Source of the DNA: Pedobacter sp. Hv1
Lineage (GTDB): Bacteria > Bacteroidota > Bacteroidia > Sphingobacteriales > Sphingobacteriaceae
DNA: 64,000 bases
Direction of reading: 5' to 3'
Assembly (NCBI RefSeq): GCF_001412215.1
Contig: NZ_LLWP01000004.1
Coordinates: 372,001-436,000, forward strand
Shown one piece after another: positions 36,836-45,645 of the stretch (the stretch's first letter is position 1; each line of letters starts with the position of its first letter). Position numbers and translations under genes: made by a program. The notes below the pieces were generated by a model. The model did not search any database. It had not been told where the DNA came from and saw nothing but the letters and a program-made list of their open reading frames with translations.

Positions 36836-37326
36836 TCTTTTACAGTTTTAAACGAATAGTAAGTTTGAAAAAGATAACTGAACAAAGATAAAATGACTAT
36901 GATCAATGCTTGCGATGGGGTTGCCCACAAACCAAAATATCCCACCAACAAGTGTAAAAGCGAATAATCTAAAAAGATATTGGTAACAGTTAAACTGGCA
37001 TATCTGATGAACTGTGTTCGTCCCAATAGATTTGACTCTTGAAAAACTACATATTTATTGAGGCAAAATCCGACAGGAAAACTCACCGATAGTGCTACCA
37101 AATAAGCGGCAATATATCTGCTAATGGCAATATCAAAAGGGTAAACTACTTCTCTTAAAAACAGATAATTGTAGGCGATAAAGAAAATAAACAAGTTTAA
37201 ACAGGCATTACTTCCACCACATACTGCATATCTAAAGGTTTGCAGCCCAAGAAATTTCTTAAATGGAGGGTAAAAGAAATCGATAAACTTTAAAATAGCA
37301 GTTTTAATAGGATGCTGAATTGCCAT
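36832..37326 (-). CDS. GtrA family membrane protein
   Basis: The 164-residue protein has four transmembrane helices and the GtrA pattern (FLGLQTFRYAVCGGSNACLNL near the start, AYLVALSVSFPVGFCLNKYVVF in the middle). Family members are thought to flip polyprenyl-phosphate sugars across the inner membrane. It converges on the GT87-GT2-deacetylase genes with a four-base overlap, completing a plausible lipid-linked sugar module although it is on the opposite strand. It lies six bases downstream of the nucleoside phosphorylase gene. Confidence 0.87.
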   Translation of the reverse strand: MAIQHPIKTAILKFIDFFYPPFKKFLGLQTFRYAVCGGSNACLNLFIFFIAYNYLFLREVVYPFDIAISRYIAAYLVALSVSFPVGFCLNKYVVFQESNLLGRTQFIRYASLTVTNIFLDYSLLHLLVGYFGLWATPSQALIIVILSLFSYLFQTYYSFKTVKD

Positions 37327-37332
37327 TTTCTT

Positions 37333-38202
37333 TTAATTGCACAAACGCTCCAACACCATTTGGATGGCTTTTTCTACTATTTTATTGGGTTCGCTGCTAA
37401 ACTCGAACTTTACCCTGCTGGCCAATATGGCATTTACAGATAGTGCTTTATGCCCCAATGCTTTTGCCAATGCATAAATACCTGCTGTTTCCATTTCTAG
37501 ATTGGTTATTCTGTGTTTTCCTTCTTTGAAACTATTCAATTGGCTAATGAAATCTGGAACTGCATTTTTTGCCCTTACTTGTCTACCTTGTGGAGCATAA
37601 AAACCGGGAGCCGTAGCGGTAATGCCTTGATCCATATCTTTTCCAATGGTTTGCAACAAACCCTGATCTGCAGCAGTTAAATAAGGATGAATACCTTTGA
37701 TATGTGAAAAGTGAGATTTGATGCTGTCTAATAAACTGTGCTCATCACCAGAAACTTGATGGATATAATAATTCATCAAAGCATCAAACCCCAAACCAAA
37801 AGAAGAGGCTAGGATAGTACCCATAGGAAGATCTGGTTGTACCGCACCCGAAGTACCAATGCGAATGATATCCAAAGAAGTGAGTTTTTCTTTAATCGTT
37901 CTAGAGGCAAAATCTATATTAACCAAAGCATCCAACTCATTGAAAACAATATCGATATTATCTGTACCAATCCCAGTAGAAAGTACAGTAATCCGTTTTT
38001 TTCCGATATATCCTGTATGGGTAATAAATTCTCTTTTTCCCTTTTTTACCTCAATAGAATCGAAATGTTTACTAACCTCTGGCACACGATCTAAATCTCC
38101 CACAGTAATTACGGTATCTGCAATGTCTTCAGGTAAAAGATTGAGGTGGTAAATACTTCCGTCTGGATTGATAATTAAATCAGCTTCTGATAATTTTTGC
38201 AT
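37333..38202 (-). CDS. Nucleoside phosphorylase (uridine phosphorylase-like)
   Basis: The 289-residue protein of the PNP/UDP family shows VITVGDLDRVPEVSKHF, the phosphate-site STGIGTDNI (about 75-83), RIGTSGAVQPDLPMGT and NLEMETAGIYALAKALGHKAL with the ribose-contacting Glu-Met-Glu. It would split a pyrimidine or purine nucleoside with phosphate for salvage. The precise base preference is not readable. Confidence 0.9.
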   Translation of the reverse strand: MQKLSEADLIINPDGSIYHLNLLPEDIADTVITVGDLDRVPEVSKHFDSIEVKKGKREFITHTGYIGKKRITVLSTGIGTDNIDIVFNELDALVNIDFASRTIKEKLTSLDIIRIGTSGAVQPDLPMGTILASSFGLGFDALMNYYIHQVSGDEHSLLDSIKSHFSHIKGIHPYLTAADQGLLQTIGKDMDQGITATAPGFYAPQGRQVRAKNAVPDFISQLNSFKEGKHRITNLEMETAGIYALAKALGHKALSVNAILASRVKFEFSSEPNKIVEKAIQMVLERLCN

Positions 38203-38251
38203 AGTAGGAACGATTTGGTTAACTACACAAATTTAGCAGAAATGTGCCAAG

Positions 38252-38866
38252 TTAAATAGTATAGAGGTATTTTATTTTAGCCCCTTCAATCTTTTCCAAC
38301 TTTCCTAAAACCGTATTCAGGTTTGCTTTTCTAATCTCGAATTGAATGGCACACTGCGTATCAAACTCTTGTTTAATCATTTCCAATTGTTCCTCTTTCA
38401 TGATCCGCATAATTGGATTCATTTCTAGATAATCGAAATTGATTTCGTACACATCATTTACAGTTTTAGCAATAATGGTATTGGCCTGTAAGGCCTCTAC
38501 GGTAGCTGTTTTGTAAGCATTAATTAATCCGGGCACTCCTAACAATGTACCACCAAAATAGCGAACCACTACCACTAAAACATTGGTTACATCAGCAGAA
38601 AGCAAGGTGTTTAAAATTGGCCTGCCAGCAGTTCCAGAAGGTTCTCCATCATCGTTCAGTTTAAAAACATTCCGATCTGGGGTTAAACGGATGGCCCAAC
38701 AAAAATGCCTAGCCTTTCCATGTTCTGCCTTTAGTTTAGCGATAATATTTTTAACCTCTTGTTCGCTTTTAATGGGATAGGCGTAACCAATAAACTTACT
38801 GCCTTTATCTCTAAAAATACCTTCTGAGATTGTTGCTATGGTTTGGTAAGTATCATCGAACAGCAT
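38252..38866 (-). CDS. YigZ/IMPACT family protein
   Basis: The 204-residue protein has the UPF0029 N-terminal domain (RDKGSKFIGYAYP, KARHFCWAIRL, DDGEPSGTAGRPIL, VVVRYFGGTLLGVPGL) and a small C-terminal ferredoxin-like domain. The family is widespread and linked to translation control in eukaryotes; its bacterial role is unclear. Its start overlaps the end of the EamA gene by 14 bases, so the two are co-transcribed. Confidence 0.92.
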   Translation of the reverse strand: MLFDDTYQTIATISEGIFRDKGSKFIGYAYPIKSEQEVKNIIAKLKAEHGKARHFCWAIRLTPDRNVFKLNDDGEPSGTAGRPILNTLLSADVTNVLVVVVRYFGGTLLGVPGLINAYKTATVEALQANTIIAKTVNDVYEINFDYLEMNPIMRIMKEEQLEMIKQEFDTQCAIQFEIRKANLNTVLGKLEKIEGAKIKYLYTI

Positions 38867-39722
38867 GTAACTTGGATAAAGTAATTAAAACGATAGCCGC
38901 TAGCGCCAATACCAAACCAAAATAGTTCAGTTTGCTCAATCGTTCTTTAAATAAGAAAATACCAATAATACTACCTGCAATGATTACACCTATATTCATG
39001 GCAGCAAATACAGTAGATGGGTTATCGGCCATCTCTCTGTGCGCTTTTAGGTAGAATAAGATATTGCCAAAATTAAAAAAGCCCAACACACAACCACATA
39101 TAAAATTAACAAGTTGTAGTTTGGTCTGTTTAGTGATAGAAAGATATAAGATATAGCTTAACGAAAGTACAAACGCCAAACAGAAGATCAAAAACAAGGA
39201 AGTAGTGTAGGGGATAATGGTAATTTGGCTTACCAGTTTAAAACATACATCAATAATACCAAAACCAACAAAAACAAGCAGTAGGTATAACCAGCCTTTT
39301 TTTGTAGATAAGCTATCCGTTTTACGGTACATGGTAAATACTATAGCAACCAGACCAAATACCAATCCTACATATTTTAAGCGATCGAAACTTTCGTTAA
39401 AAAGAAAATAAGCCGCACAAAGTGAGATAAACAACGACAAACGTTGTGCAATATCTGTTCTTGCCAAACCGGTTTGTTGCACAGCAATACCCTGAACCAA
39501 AAAGATAACTGGCAGCAATATGCCAATTACAATATAAATAGGAGATAAGTTGCTTAGTCCAATTGTACTAAAGTCTGGCTTAAAAAAGAATAAACTTAAA
39601 CCAATGGCAAAAAGGTAATTCCAGGTAACTGCCTGCATAATGCTGATCTGGTATCTTTTGGCCAGTTTGAGCAACACACCAACAGTTACACTACAAATAA
39701 TACTTAAAACTAAATAAATCAT
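38853..39722 (-). CDS. EamA/DMT family transporter
   Basis: The 289-residue protein consists almost entirely of ten transmembrane helices in two EamA-like halves, the second ending LFKERLSKLNYFGLVLALAAIVLI, the typical DMT closing motif. It probably exports or imports a small metabolite, not identifiable here. It lies four bases downstream of ribD and overlaps yigZ, forming a ribD-eamA-yigZ run. Confidence 0.88.
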   Translation of the reverse strand: MIYLVLSIICSVTVGVLLKLAKRYQISIMQAVTWNYLFAIGLSLFFFKPDFSTIGLSNLSPIYIVIGILLPVIFLVQGIAVQQTGLARTDIAQRLSLFISLCAAYFLFNESFDRLKYVGLVFGLVAIVFTMYRKTDSLSTKKGWLYLLLVFVGFGIIDVCFKLVSQITIIPYTTSLFLIFCLAFVLSLSYILYLSITKQTKLQLVNFICGCVLGFFNFGNILFYLKAHREMADNPSTVFAAMNIGVIIAGSIIGIFLFKERLSKLNYFGLVLALAAIVLITLSKLHAVR

Positions 39723-39726
39723 GTTG

Positions 39727-40773
39727 TTATATTGCTGAGTAAATCGTTAAGTTATCTTCTCCAACTTGTAGCTCTTCCATCAGCTTCCCACTAATTAATG
39801 GTGCCTTAATTCCAGAATCCCAAATTGATTTTGCCGTAAATATCCTAGCCTCATCCCATAACCCAGCAGTTATAAACTGGTTTAAAAGTTGTACACCGCC
39901 CTCTATCATTACCGACTGAATATCCATTAAATAGAGTTGAAAAGCCACTTTTTGTACCAAATAAAACTGCATATCTTCCATTTGCACGAAGTGGATGTTG
40001 CCAACTACAGCCGTTTTAATTTCATTAAAAATAATGGTTTTTGCTTCATCATTATAAATATGGTGACTTGACGGAACGCTTAAACTTCGATCAATTACAA
40101 TCCTGATCGGATTTTTTCCGTTCACATTTCTGGTGGTCATTTGAGGATTATCAATCAGGGCCGTATTTTTTCCAATCAAAATGGCATCTTCTTCGCTTCT
40201 CCATTGGTGCGACAATTGTTTGGCCAGCGAACCAGAAATCCATTGCTGCGTAGCATGATTTGGCGCAAAATAGCCATTGGCAGTTTGAGCCCACTTCAAC
40301 ACAATAAAAGGTCTTTGTTTTTGTATTCTGGTTAAAAAACGACGGTTGAGTTCACTACATTTCTCTTCTAAAACACCAGTAACAACAGTTATTGCTGCTG
40401 CTTTCAGTTTTTCAATCCCTTTACCGTTTACACCAGCAAATGGATCGGTATTTCCAATCACCACCTTTTTAACTTCGTGTTTAACCAATAAATCGGCACA
40501 AGGTGGAGTTTTACCAAAATGAGCGCAAGGCTCTAAATTAACATAAACAGTGGCTTTTTTGAGTAGGGTAGCTGCTTGCGTTCCATGGTTATGAAAAACG
40601 TTGTTGATTGCATTCACTTCTGCATGTGCTTCGCCAATTTTTTGATGAAATCCTTCGCCAATAATTTCGCCTTCACAAACAATTACACAACCAACCATTG
40701 GGTTTGGACTTACATTACCCATTCCCATTTTTGCCAGTTCAAGGCAACGCTGCATGTAAAGCTCATCGATCAT
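39727..40773 (-). CDS. ribD: Bifunctional riboflavin deaminase/reductase
   Basis: The 348-residue protein has an N-terminal deaminase domain with zinc ligands in HAEVNAI and PCAHFGKTPPC (about 50-90), and a C-terminal reductase domain (RPFIVLKWAQTANGYFAP, AILIGKNTALIDNPQMTTR, IEGGVQLLNQFI). It performs the second and third steps of riboflavin synthesis on the GTP-derived pyrimidine. It is divergent from prmC across 86 bases. Confidence 0.96.
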   Translation of the reverse strand: MIDELYMQRCLELAKMGMGNVSPNPMVGCVIVCEGEIIGEGFHQKIGEAHAEVNAINNVFHNHGTQAATLLKKATVYVNLEPCAHFGKTPPCADLLVKHEVKKVVIGNTDPFAGVNGKGIEKLKAAAITVVTGVLEEKCSELNRRFLTRIQKQRPFIVLKWAQTANGYFAPNHATQQWISGSLAKQLSHQWRSEEDAILIGKNTALIDNPQMTTRNVNGKNPIRIVIDRSLSVPSSHHIYNDEAKTIIFNEIKTAVVGNIHFVQMEDMQFYLVQKVAFQLYLMDIQSVMIEGGVQLLNQFITAGLWDEARIFTAKSIWDSGIKAPLISGKLMEELQVGEDNLTIYSAI

Positions 40774-40859
40774 TATTGCAAAAGTAAACTATATTTATGA
40801 ATTACAATTTTAGATTTACGATTTTAGATTGGCTATTGTAATGATTATTTTTACGCCAA

Positions 40860-41744
40860 ATGGAATTAAAATATCTAGCCAATAGGTTTAAAACAGCATT
40901 AAGCAGTATTTACGATGAAGATGAAGCACATGCTATTTTTTTAATCGCCATTGCCCATGTACTCCATTACAGCAAAGGCGATTATCTGTTAAAAAAAGAG
41001 ACCATTTTAAGCGTTGAAAATACCAATAAATTGGAGCAGATCTTGGTTCAATTGGCAACTGGAAGACCTATCCAGTACGTACTAGGTGAAGCTTATTTTT
41101 ACGGATTACAGTTCAAGGTAAATGAGTCGGTACTTATTCCACGTCCAGAAACTGAAGAATTGGTGGAATGGATCTTGTCAGTTTGCAGTTTGCAGTTTGC
41201 AATTGAGGAACCTCGTGTAAATATACTTGATATCGGTACTGGAAGTGGTTGTATTGCCGTTGCCCTTAAAAAGCATTTACCAATAGCTCAGGTATTGGCA
41301 TTGGATATTGCTGCAGATAGTTTAGCAATTGCCCAAGAAAATGCCTTGTTCAATCATGTTGATATTGAATTTATCCTTGATGATATACTTAGCCCCCAAC
41401 CAACAACCCTTAAGCTTAAACCCACTATCATTGTTAGCAATCCTCCTTACATTAAAGAAGATGAAAAAGAGGCGATGCATACCAATGTGCTTGTACATGA
41501 ACCTCACCGTGCACTATTTGTAAGCAATGAAAATCCTTTAGTTTTTTATCATGCCATTGCTGATTTTGCCTTAGAAAATTTAACTGCAAATGGTTTATTA
41601 TTTTTTGAGATCAATGAGTATCTAGGTAAACAAACAGTTGACTTATTAAATCATAAAGGATTTAATAACATTCAATTAAAGAAAGATATGCAAGGGAAAG
41701 ATCGAATGATTTGTTGTACTAAGCCCGAGGATGAAACTGTGTAA
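40860..41744 (+). CDS. prmC: Release factor glutamine methyltransferase
   Basis: The 294-residue protein shows the N-terminal helical domain, RPIQYVLGEAYFYG, LIPRPETEELVEW, the SAM-binding LDIGTGSGCIAVAL (about 123-136) and the catalytic NPPY in VSNPPYIKE. It methylates the GGQ glutamine of peptide release factors RF1 and RF2. A short QFAVCSLQF-like duplication (coding for VCSLQFAIEE around residue 110) sits in a linker. Its end overlaps the converging xerD by 26 bases. Confidence 0.95.
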   Translation: MELKYLANRFKTALSSIYDEDEAHAIFLIAIAHVLHYSKGDYLLKKETILSVENTNKLEQILVQLATGRPIQYVLGEAYFYGLQFKVNESVLIPRPETEELVEWILSVCSLQFAIEEPRVNILDIGTGSGCIAVALKKHLPIAQVLALDIAADSLAIAQENALFNHVDIEFILDDILSPQPTTLKLKPTIIVSNPPYIKEDEKEAMHTNVLVHEPHRALFVSNENPLVFYHAIADFALENLTANGLLFFEINEYLGKQTVDLLNHKGFNNIQLKKDMQGKDRMICCTKPEDETV

Positions 41745-42618
41745 TTACACTTTGTAAATATTCTCGGTCTAAGTGGGTATAAATCTCTGTGGTAGTGATA
41801 CTCACATGGCCCAACATTTCCTGAACAGCACGCAAATCTGCACCACCTTCAATTAAATGGGTAGCAAAAGAATGACGCAAAGTGTGTGGACTAATACTTT
41901 TATGAATGCCTACTTTAAGTGCCAAAGATTTGATAAGGTTAAATACCGAAATTCTTGATAACCTAGTGCCAGAACGGTTCAAAAAGATATAATCTTCATG
42001 ACCTTTTTTAATGTTTAAATGCACCCTTATTTGGCTCACATAAATTTCGAGCAGTTTTAAGGCCACGCCACCAATGGGAATAATCCGTTCCTTATTTCCC
42101 TTGCCAATCACTTTAATAAACTCAGTTTCGGCATAAACATTAGAAATACGCAGTTCTGTTAGTTCGGTAACCCGTAAGCCACAACCATAAAGCATTTCAA
42201 TAATAGCCTTATTGCGCATCCCCTCTGGTTTAGAGGCATCTATGGCATCAATTAATTGGTTAATTTCATAAATATTTAAGGTATCTGGAAGTTTTCTGCT
42301 CAATTTTGGGGCCTCTAACAATGCTGTCGGATCTTCTTTAATCACTTCTTCCTGCATCAGGTAGGTAAAAAAAGCTTTGATCCCCGATATTACTCTTGCC
42401 TGTGTATTGGCCTGCATACCAATTTCATTTAGCCAAGTAATAAACTCCCTCAAATCAGACAACTGCAATTGATTCAAGATCAACTCTTTATCTATTGACA
42501 AATGATATTGAATCAATTTATCTACATCATTCAAATAAGCCTCAATAGAATGGCTAGAAAGCGAGCGTTCTAGTTTTAGATAATCTTTAAATCCTTTGAG
42601 GTAAGATTGGGTATTCAT
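41719..42618 (-). CDS. xerD: Tyrosine recombinase XerD
   Basis: The 299-residue recombinase has an N-terminal SAM-like core-binding domain and the catalytic set: Arg in GCGLRVTEL, Lys in GKGNKER, His-x-x-Arg in HTLRHSFATHL, His in LGHVSITTTEIY, and nucleophile Tyr280. Length and the typical ending match the chromosomal XerD that resolves dimers at dif rather than a phage integrase; the flanks are housekeeping genes with no attachment-site duplication. Confidence 0.94.
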   Translation of the reverse strand: MNTQSYLKGFKDYLKLERSLSSHSIEAYLNDVDKLIQYHLSIDKELILNQLQLSDLREFITWLNEIGMQANTQARVISGIKAFFTYLMQEEVIKEDPTALLEAPKLSRKLPDTLNIYEINQLIDAIDASKPEGMRNKAIIEMLYGCGLRVTELTELRISNVYAETEFIKVIGKGNKERIIPIGGVALKLLEIYVSQIRVHLNIKKGHEDYIFLNRSGTRLSRISVFNLIKSLALKVGIHKSISPHTLRHSFATHLIEGGADLRAVQEMLGHVSITTTEIYTHLDREYLQSVITQFHPRA

Positions 42619-42678
42619 TTTTATTGGGGCTATCCTTACAATTGTGTATTATTGTAATGATACAAATTTAAACAATCA

Positions 42679-43098
42679 ATGAAGATACAAATTATAAATG
42701 GGCCAAATTTAAACTTGTTAGGCTTGCGTGAACCCTCAATTTACGGATCTGAGGGATTTGAAACCTACATTTCGCAACTGCGTGAATTGTACAGCATTAT
42801 CGATATTGATTATTACCAAAGCAATGTAGAAGGAGAACTGATCAATAAGTTACATGAAGTGGGCTTTAGCTATGATGGAATTATTTTAAATGGTGGAGGC
42901 TATACACATACTTCTGTAGCCATTGCCGATGCCATTGCAGCCATTAAAACGCCTGTAATTGAAGTACACATCTCTAACATTTATGCCAGAGAAGAGTTTA
43001 GACATGTTTCTTTAACTGGAAAAAACTGTAAAGGCGTATTAACAGGTTTTGGCCTAGATGGTTATCGCCTGGCTTTAGAAAGCTTTTTAAAACAATAA
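42679..43098 (+). CDS. aroQ: 3-dehydroquinate dehydratase, type II
   Basis: The 139-residue protein has the complete type II signature: IINGPNLNLLGLREPSIYG (catalytic Asn, Arg and Tyr), SNVEGELINKLHEVG, ILNGGGYTHTSVAIADAI and EVHISNIYAREEFRH with the catalytic histidine. It catalyses the third step of the shikimate pathway. It is divergent from xerD over 60 bases. Confidence 0.97.
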   Translation: MKIQIINGPNLNLLGLREPSIYGSEGFETYISQLRELYSIIDIDYYQSNVEGELINKLHEVGFSYDGIILNGGGYTHTSVAIADAIAAIKTPVIEVHISNIYAREEFRHVSLTGKNCKGVLTGFGLDGYRLALESFLKQ

Positions 43099-43119
43099 CA
43101 CCTATTCTAACAAAAACAT

Positions 43120-43836
43120 ATGAAAAAATACCTTATTATTTTTCTGCTATGCCTTGCTTTTAGCGGCTATGCCCAAACTCCAGTAAAACAAGCTGGGCCA
43201 ACTCAAAGTACTATCGTTAAAGATGCCGCAGGCACGGTTTACCCTTATGATACTTGGAGAAAAATGATGGCCATGGGGGAATATTCCATTAAAGCAATTC
43301 CCGGTAGCACAGAATATTTACTTTATCCGGTAAGTGCCGAAGAAAAAGAAAAACGGGCACAAAGAATTCAAGAATTGCTAAAAAACATGAAGCCGCCAGG
43401 TAGTGATGTTTTTAAAGAAGGAGAAAAGTTTAGCGGCGAAAAAATGACCGATATCAATGGTAATAAATACGACCTAAGCAACATTGACAACAAAACCTAT
43501 GTGATTAATTTTTGGTTTATCGATTGTGCACCTTGTAGAGATGAAATGCCAGAATTAAACAAAATAGTTAAACAATATAAAGCCAATAAAGACGTAGTTT
43601 TTCTAGCCATTGCACTAGATCAACGTTCTGAACTGAAAAGCTTCTTAAAAAAGACCCCTTTTGATTATAACATTGTAGATGGAGGTAAGCCTCTTGCGAA
43701 TAAATATGGCATTAAGGGTTATCCCACACATGTGATTGTTGGTAAAGACGGATTAATCAAATTCAGTACAACTGGTTTTGGACCAGGTACAGTTCCATCC
43801 ATTGAAAAAACAATTAAAGAACAGATAGGAAATTAA
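43120..43836 (+). CDS. TlpA family thiol-disulfide oxidoreductase
   Basis: The 238-residue protein has a signal peptide (ending SGYAQ) and a thioredoxin domain from about residue 105 with the redox pair Cys136/Cys139 in CAPCRDEMPEL and the cis-proline in GYPTHVIVGKDG. About 80 residues between the signal and the fold are unassigned. It is probably a periplasmic reductase. It starts 21 bases after aroQ and precedes the carbonic anhydrase-like gene by 35 bases. Confidence 0.9.
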   Translation: MKKYLIIFLLCLAFSGYAQTPVKQAGPTQSTIVKDAAGTVYPYDTWRKMMAMGEYSIKAIPGSTEYLLYPVSAEEKEKRAQRIQELLKNMKPPGSDVFKEGEKFSGEKMTDINGNKYDLSNIDNKTYVINFWFIDCAPCRDEMPELNKIVKQYKANKDVVFLAIALDQRSELKSFLKKTPFDYNIVDGGKPLANKYGIKGYPTHVIVGKDGLIKFSTTGFGPGTVPSIEKTIKEQIGN

Positions 43837-43871
43837 TACATAACCCAACTGGTGTAAAGCCTAAGTCCACA

Positions 43872-44618
43872 ATGAAAAAAAGAGAGAAATTAGCCATTGT
43901 TAGGCAATACTACCCAAATGCACTGACCACAATTGATGGTATCAATAGGGTAATTGATTTTGTTGAGGAAGAATTAGACCTAGAACCAGCTAAAATTATG
44001 TTGGCAGATAGCATTTGCAGCGATGATGTCAACAGTATCCAATATCCAGTTAGAGCAACAGAATTTTTAGGGCCGTTTAAAATGGGAGGACTAGATGGTT
44101 TTCCTTTTACGGGTTTAACAGGAATGAGCGCTTTCGCTAGTCATGTACCAGACGAAGGCGCTGTTTTTGTTTATTATGGTCCACATATTGGCATTTCTAA
44201 AAAAGGAGAGATTGGAGAAATCCATAGGGTAGGACAGCGTAAAAACTCTAGTTGTTGTGGTGCAGCAAAAGGGGCACTAACCAAACTGATTCACAATTTA
44301 ATTGAACCGGGGAACATTACTGAAATTGATTACCAGATGAACATGCTGGAACAGATCTTATTAAAGGAGAAGGAAAGGGTAATTACTGCCCAAATTCCGA
44401 TGATGGAAGCCACTGAGGTTATTTACGAAGCAATAGACAATCGTATAAATGAACTGATTGAGCTAACCAGCTACCATTGCAAGTACATTATATTAATGGG
44501 AACAATCCACATCAATAGCGATACCGAAATGGGTTCTTTTACTGCCGTAAAACGTTTTGATTTGATTGATCTTGCTACAAATGAGCGAAAAAATTTAGTG
44601 GATAATTATTTTAACTAA
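43872..44618 (+). CDS. LCIB-like beta-carbonic anhydrase family protein
   Basis: The 248-residue cytoplasmic protein contains GGLDGFPFTGLTGMSAFASH, VPDEGAVFVYYGPHIGIS and GQRKNSSCCGAAKGA, which I recognise as the core of the LCIB/C family (limiting-CO2-inducible proteins of algae and their bacterial relatives), a zinc-dependent beta-carbonic anhydrase group. Candidate zinc ligands are Cys49 (SICSDDVN), His91 and Cys128 or Cys129; Asp51/Asp52 and a nearby arginine could form the Asp-Arg dyad. CO2 hydration is inferred from family resemblance, and not all members are active. It follows a TlpA gene and overlaps the converging GT2 gene by four bases. Confidence 0.75.
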   Translation: MKKREKLAIVRQYYPNALTTIDGINRVIDFVEEELDLEPAKIMLADSICSDDVNSIQYPVRATEFLGPFKMGGLDGFPFTGLTGMSAFASHVPDEGAVFVYYGPHIGISKKGEIGEIHRVGQRKNSSCCGAAKGALTKLIHNLIEPGNITEIDYQMNMLEQILLKEKERVITAQIPMMEATEVIYEAIDNRINELIELTSYHCKYIILMGTIHINSDTEMGSFTAVKRFDLIDLATNERKNLVDNYFN

Positions 44619-45640
44619 TTGCTTTTCCAACCCAACTGGCTAAATTTTTTGATGCCTTTAACAAAATAGGCCCAAACAATACTTCCTTGGTATACACCAC
44701 TCAATGCGTTCATTGGAATTTGAGTCTCCGTACGTTTCTGGGCCGTTTTACCCAATTGTTTTAAAAAATGAAAGTGTGCTTTGCTAATGGCCCAAGTAAA
44801 TTGTGGTTTTCCTTTAATTAAAAATTGGAACCAGGCAGAAAGATCAAACCACATTCTTATAAAAACCCTTACATAAGCCTCACCTTTAGGCAAGTTCTTT
44901 TGCATAATAATCAGGTTGTTTCTAAAGTTAAGGTAAGTTTTATATGGATTGTTGGCATTGAGCGTACCACCACCTAAATGATAGATTTCGGCAGCTGTAC
45001 AGCACACTATACGATAACCCAAATTTTTCAATCGCCAACAAAGGTCAATTTCTTCCATATGGGCAAACAAATCTTCGTCTAAGCCATTTACCTGTTGCCA
45101 AGCCTTACTCTTAATAAAAAAGGCAGCACCACTGGCCCAAAAGATATCTATTGAATTATTGTATTGGTTTTCATCATTTTCCACCGTATCAAAAACCCTA
45201 CCTCTGCAAAATGGAAAAGCATATTGATCTATAAAACCACCTGCAGCACCAGCATATTCAAATTGCGCTTTTTGTAATTGCCATTTAATTTTGGGTTGTG
45301 CCACTGCAATGCGTTCATCCTGTTGCATCAGCTCAATTACTGGTTTAACCCAATTTTTTGGAACTTCAACATCAGAGTTGAGCAGTATAAAATAATCAGC
45401 TTCTACTTTGGCCAAAATATGGTTGTATCCGCCAGCAAAACCATAGTTCTGCTCATTTTCAATAATGGTAACTTGCGGATAATGTGTTTTTACAAAAGCA
45501 ATAGAATCATCGGTAGAGGCATTGTCACCAACAATAATTTGAAGATTGGGGTATTCAGTTTCAACTACACTTGGTAAAAACTGTTCCAATAGTTTTTTAC
45601 CGTTCCAATTTAAAATAACAACCGCAACACTTGGTTCCAT
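44615..45640 (-). CDS. GT2 family glycosyltransferase
   Basis: The start at 45640 gives 341 residues beginning MEPSVAVVILNWNGKK. An ATG nine codons upstream would overlap the acyltransferase remnant. Motifs are GDNASTDDS, ILLNSDVEVP (DxD-like) and a late acceptor region FAHMEEIDLCWRLKNLGYR, as in rhamnosyl/N-glycosyl GT2 enzymes. It probably adds a sugar to an envelope polysaccharide or LPS; donor unknown. It lies five bases downstream of the pseudogene, so it likely belonged to an acyltransferase-GT2 unit. Confidence 0.9.
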   Translation of the reverse strand: MEPSVAVVILNWNGKKLLEQFLPSVVETEYPNLQIIVGDNASTDDSIAFVKTHYPQVTIIENEQNYGFAGGYNHILAKVEADYFILLNSDVEVPKNWVKPVIELMQQDERIAVAQPKIKWQLQKAQFEYAGAAGGFIDQYAFPFCRGRVFDTVENDENQYNNSIDIFWASGAAFFIKSKAWQQVNGLDEDLFAHMEEIDLCWRLKNLGYRIVCCTAAEIYHLGGGTLNANNPYKTYLNFRNNLIIMQKNLPKGEAYVRVFIRMWFDLSAWFQFLIKGKPQFTWAISKAHFHFLKQLGKTAQKRTETQIPMNALSGVYQGSIVWAYFVKGIKKFSQLGWKSN

Positions 45641-45645
45641 ATTGA

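Noticed and set aside
41719..42618. Phage or island integrase
   Set aside because: Length, motifs and housekeeping neighbours fit chromosomal XerD; there is no tRNA junction, attachment repeat or cargo.
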